The notes beneath the pieces were generated by a model, which worked only from the letters and a program-made list of their open reading frames with translations, did not search any database and was not told the origin of the DNA. Shown in pieces: positions 61,537 to 64,000 of a stretch of DNA of 64,000 bases. This DNA comes from Phycicoccus endophyticus (GTDB lineage Bacteria; Actinomycetota; Actinomycetes; Actinomycetales; Dermatophilaceae). The first letter of the stretch is position 1. Every line of letters starts with the position of its first letter. The stretch lies in assembly GCF_011326735.1 (NCBI RefSeq), contig NZ_JAANCN010000007.1, forward strand, positions 62,001-126,000, given 5' to 3'. A program made the translations under genes and the position numbers.

Positions 61537-62649
61537 ATGGCGACCGAGGTCGACCCGGTCGTGGCGGGGCGGGCCGAGAGCGAGCCGCAGCGCCGCCGCG
61601 CCCTCGCCCGCCGGCTCACGGTCCTGGAGAACGGGCCGCGGCTCACCGTCGCCCTCGTGCTCGCGGTGGTCCTCCTCGGTCTCGGCGTCGTGCTGCTGCC
61701 CGAGTTCGTCCCCATCTCGCTCGTCTTCCCGCTGCTCGTCGTCGCCGGCCTGGTGCTCGAGCCCCGCCGGCTCGCCGTGGTCCTCGCCGCGGCCGCGGCC
61801 GTGGTCCTCGCCTGGTCGCCGGTCTCGCTCCTGCAGCCGGCCCGGGTCGCGGGCGTCGTCCTCGCGGTCCTCGTCGTCATGTGGCAGGCGGTGCTCATCG
61901 CCCGCTCCCGCGACCTCGTGGGAACCCGGGGGATGACCGGCGACCGGATGCTCGCCGAGCTGCGCGACCGGATCATCCAGGGCGGCCGGGTGCCGGCGCT
62001 GCCGGACGGCTGGCACGCGAGCTCGAGCATCCTCTCGGCCCACGGCGACCGGTTCTCCGGCGACTTCGTCATCGTCCACCTCTCCCCGGAGGGGCAACGG
62101 CTCGAGGTCGCCCTCGTCGACGTCAGCGGCAAGGGCACCGGGGCGGGTACCCGCTCGCTGCTGCTCTCCGGCGCCCTCGGTGGTCTGCTCGGAGCGGTGC
62201 CGTCGGCGGACTTCCTGCGCGCGGCCAACGACTTCCTCGTGCGCCAGGGCTGGGACGAGGGGTTCGCCACGGCGGTGCACGTCGACCTCGACCTGCGCAG
62301 CGGCGAGTACTCCATCGGCAACGCGGGGCACCCCGCCGCGGCGGTCTACACCTCCGGGCGGGCCCGCTGGACCGTCCTCGAGGGCTTCCGCGGGCCGCTG
62401 CTCGGGCTGCTTGCGGACGTCGACTTCCCTCGGCAGCGGGGTCGCCTCGGGCGGGGCGACGCGGTCCTCGTCTACTCCGACGGCGTCATCGAGGCGCGCG
62501 ACCGCGACCTCACCGACGGCATCGACCGGATGCTCGGGGTGGCGGCGATGTCGGTGCTGCGCGACGGTGACGTCGCCCGGGATGTGGCCGAGTCGGCCCG
62601 TTCGGGGGAGGATGACGACCGGGCCGCCTTCGCCGTCCGGCGCACCTGA
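61537..62649 (+). CDS. Membrane PP2C/SpoIIE-type serine phosphatase
   Basis: 370 residues. About four membrane helices (35-125), then a SpoIIE domain (about 165-370): SGDFVIVHLSP, VDVSGKGTGAGTRSLLLSGAL, NAGHPAA and VYSDGVIEARDRD, with metal-binding Asp residues. Such phosphatases act on anti-anti-sigma factors; no partner gene is adjacent and no sensor domain other than the membrane part is seen. ATG 61537 follows GGGAG at good distance; GTG 61531 is less likely. Confidence 0.88.
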   Translation: MATEVDPVVAGRAESEPQRRRALARRLTVLENGPRLTVALVLAVVLLGLGVVLLPEFVPISLVFPLLVVAGLVLEPRRLAVVLAAAAAVVLAWSPVSLLQPARVAGVVLAVLVVMWQAVLIARSRDLVGTRGMTGDRMLAELRDRIIQGGRVPALPDGWHASSSILSAHGDRFSGDFVIVHLSPEGQRLEVALVDVSGKGTGAGTRSLLLSGALGGLLGAVPSADFLRAANDFLVRQGWDEGFATAVHVDLDLRSGEYSIGNAGHPAAAVYTSGRARWTVLEGFRGPLLGLLADVDFPRQRGRLGRGDAVLVYSDGVIEARDRDLTDGIDRMLGVAAMSVLRDGDVARDVAESARSGEDDDRAAFAVRRT

Positions 62650-62703
62650 GGGCCGGGGGCCGGCCCGCCTGCCCGCCCGCCTCCGACCCGAAAGGCCCCG
62701 CCC

Positions 62704-63384
62704 GTGGCTTCCGGACCGGTCCTGGACCACCAGCCGCGCGAGAGCGTGCGCACCTTCACCCCGCGCTGGCGCAACCGTCCGCTGACCGACCAGCGCCTGG
62801 CGGCCCTGCTGCCCGCCCGGGCGCTGCCCGAGGGGCCGCTCGTCCCGGCGGAGGCGTTCGGTCGCGAGGCTCCCGTCGTGCTCGAGGTGGGCTCCGGGCA
62901 CGGCGCCGCCGCGATCGCCTACGCGCGCACCCACCCGGAGGCGGACGTCGTCGCCGTCGACGTCCACCTGCCCGGCGTGGCCCGGATGCTCGCGGCCGCG
63001 GACGAGGCCGGCGTCGGCAACCTCTGGGTGCACGCCGGCGACGCCCTGCCGCTGCTCACCGACCGGGTCTCCCCGGGCTCCCTGAGTGCCGTGCACCTCT
63101 TCTTCCCCGACCCGTGGCCCAAACGGCGGCACGCCAAACGGCGCTTCGTCCAGCAGCACACGCTGACGCTGCTGGCCTCCCGGCTGCGCCCCGGCGGCGT
63201 CCTGCTCGTCGCGACGGACATCGACGCCTACGCCGAGCACTGCCGCGAGCAGCTCGCCGCGCACGGCGCGTTCGACGTCGTCGAGGGCGAGCGTCCGCCG
63301 TGGCGGCCCGACGACGGCTTCGAGGCCAAGGGCCTGCGCCGCGGTCGGACCGTCTCCGAGCTGCGCTGCACCCTGCGCGCCTGA
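62704..63384 (+). CDS. trmB: tRNA (guanine-N7)-methyltransferase
   Basis: 226 residues. Methylates G46 of tRNA. LEVGSGHGAAAIAYARTHPE (SAM motif I) and FFPDPWPKRRHAKRRFVQ (TrmB signature) are clear; the C-terminal GRTVSELRC is conserved. GTG start with GAAAGG. A four-core repeat array begins 34 bp after the stop, followed by tRNA genes. Confidence 0.94.
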   Translation: MASGPVLDHQPRESVRTFTPRWRNRPLTDQRLAALLPARALPEGPLVPAEAFGREAPVVLEVGSGHGAAAIAYARTHPEADVVAVDVHLPGVARMLAAADEAGVGNLWVHAGDALPLLTDRVSPGSLSAVHLFFPDPWPKRRHAKRRFVQQHTLTLLASRLRPGGVLLVATDIDAYAEHCREQLAAHGAFDVVEGERPPWRPDDGFEAKGLRRGRTVSELRCTLRA

Positions 63385-63417
63385 CCCGGGCCGGCCGTCC
63401 CGTCCCGTTCCCAGATC

Positions 63418-63590
63418 GACCAATAGGTCACGGTGGGCACAGTGCGGTGGGTGCCGGGTGTGCCTGGAGTGACCAATAGGTCACGGTGGGCACAGTGCGG
63501 TGGGGGCCGGGTGTGCCTGGAGTGACCAATAGGTCACGGTGGGCACAGTGCGGTGGGGGCCGGGTGTGCCTGGAGTGACCTATTGGTCAC
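63418..63590. repeat. Four-core repeat array downstream of trmB (period 53 bp)
   Basis: Cores GACCAATAGGTC begin at 63418, 63471 and 63524; the fourth, at 63577, is flipped (GACCTATTGGTC). All are exactly 53 bp apart, about five helical turns. The 53-bp units are nearly identical. The first about 24 bp of each unit match the treZ element (core, CACG, then GCACA). Non-coding here; 53 would break a reading frame. Confidence 0.9.
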
Positions 63591-63601
63591 GTGGGGGACG
63601 G

Positions 63602-63678
63602 TGGTCGGGGTAGCCGGATTCGAACCGGCGGCCTTCCGCTCCCAAAGCGGACGCGCTACCAAGCTGCGCCATACCCCG
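63602..63678 (-). tRNA. tRNA-Pro (anticodon TGG)
   Basis: Acceptor CGGGGTA/TACCCCG, anticodon stem TCCGC/GCGGA with loop TTTGGGA, T-arm GCCGGTTCGAATCCGGC. Mature base 73 at 63605; CCA encoded at 63602-63604. Confidence 0.95.
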
Positions 63679-63764
63679 GGGCGCGCGGGTGCCGTGGTGA
63701 TTTCGGTTCCCGCGCGCGCCGCCCTAGGCTAGCGCTGCCCTCGCGGTGGACGCCGACGAGGTGC

Positions 63765-63835
63765 GCGGGCGTAGCTCAATGGTAGAGCCCCAGTCTTCCA
63801 AACTGGCTACGCGGGTTCGATTCCCGTCGCCCGCT
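63765..63835 (+). tRNA. tRNA-Gly (anticodon TCC)
   Basis: Acceptor GCGGGCG/CGCCCGC, anticodon stem CCAGT/ACTGG with loop CTTCCAA, T-arm CGGGTTCGATTCCCG. CCA not encoded. A possible -10 TAGGCT lies at 63725-63730. Confidence 0.95.
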
Positions 63836-64000
63836 CCGCATAAAGACCCAGGTCAGACCATGTGGGCAGGTTCGCAGCGGCAACGGCCATCACCCCCGGT
63901 GTACCCACAGATGCACCCTACGACGCCGAGCGGCCTTCGTCAGCGGGTCGCCTGAGGGACCATCGCCGGAGACGCCGGCCCTCGATCGAGACCCACGCTC
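63836..64000. other. Window end after tRNA-Gly; no gene recognised
   Basis: 165 bp with no convincing coding frame. Composition is less GC-rich just after the tRNA 3' end (CATAAAGACCCAGG), which could mark an integration point, but the sequence ends too soon to judge. Confidence 0.3.

Noticed and set aside
63418-63590. CRISPR array
   Set aside because: The whole 53-bp period is conserved, with no unique spacers between short repeats, the last core is flipped, and no cas genes occur in the window.

Overview
The window reads as chromosomal DNA of a very GC-rich actinobacterium. Support: GC-saturated third codon positions, many GTG starts, GTGA/ATGA stop-start overlaps, leaderless TANNNT promoters, an actinobacterial DUF222/HNH protein, DUF3618 and DUF2017 proteins, and gene orders shared with Mycobacterium tuberculosis (clpS-DUF2017-murI-PDE-rph-rdgB; ssb-ettA; glgX-treY-treZ; Rv2475c-Rv2474c; aglA-glbO; pepN-Rv2466c-rpiB). 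A Micrococcales/Intrasporangiaceae-type host is my inference, not proven.

Layout. 1-5.6 kb: tyrosine/homogentisate catabolism (end of hpd, fahA, hmgA) with an RDD membrane protein, an ankyrin protein and a DUF222-HNH gene between. 5.6-9.6 kb: housekeeping series clpS, DUF2017 regulator, murI, a metallo-beta-lactamase-fold phosphodiesterase, rph, rdgB. 9.7-13.6 kb: tRNA-Leu, bcp, DUF3618, tRNA-Lys, copC-like, tRNA-His, orn, PrsW-like. 13.6-20.4 kb: an accessory island of visibly lower GC, ending at tRNA-Arg, with two TetR-controlled oxidoreductase/hydrolase modules and two palindromic operators. 20.5-32.1 kb: RNA 2',3'-phosphodiesterase, paired dynamin/YfjP-type membrane GTPases, ssb paralogue, ettA, a glycan cluster (GT2, epimerase, methyltransferase), and a KstR2-like TetR facing an LCAD-type acyl-CoA dehydrogenase. 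32.2-38.9 kb: glgX-treY-treZ, trehalose from glycogen. 39-43.6 kb: tesB, MocR regulator and YczE partner, MFS exporter. 43.7-48.8 kb: livJHMGF uptake operon. 48.8-63.4 kb: recQ-PRTase fusion, beta-lactamase-like protein, thioesterase, GDPD, alpha-glucosidase, glbO, mscS, pepN, an Rv2466c-like protein, rpiB, a SpoIIE phosphatase, trmB. The end holds a repeat array, tRNA-Pro and tRNA-Gly.

The most unusual signal is a repeat family found twice: inside the treZ coding sequence (37017-37163) and downstream of trmB (63418-63590). Each locus has four GACC-N4-GGTC cores exactly evenly spaced, three in one orientation and the fourth flipped. The spacing is 42 bp in treZ (frame-preserving, about 4 helical turns) and 53 bp downstream of trmB (about 5 turns). 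Other recurring signals are -10 hexamers 6-7 nt before start codons, which fix many starts, and hairpins at convergent gene ends whose arms contain both stop codons.
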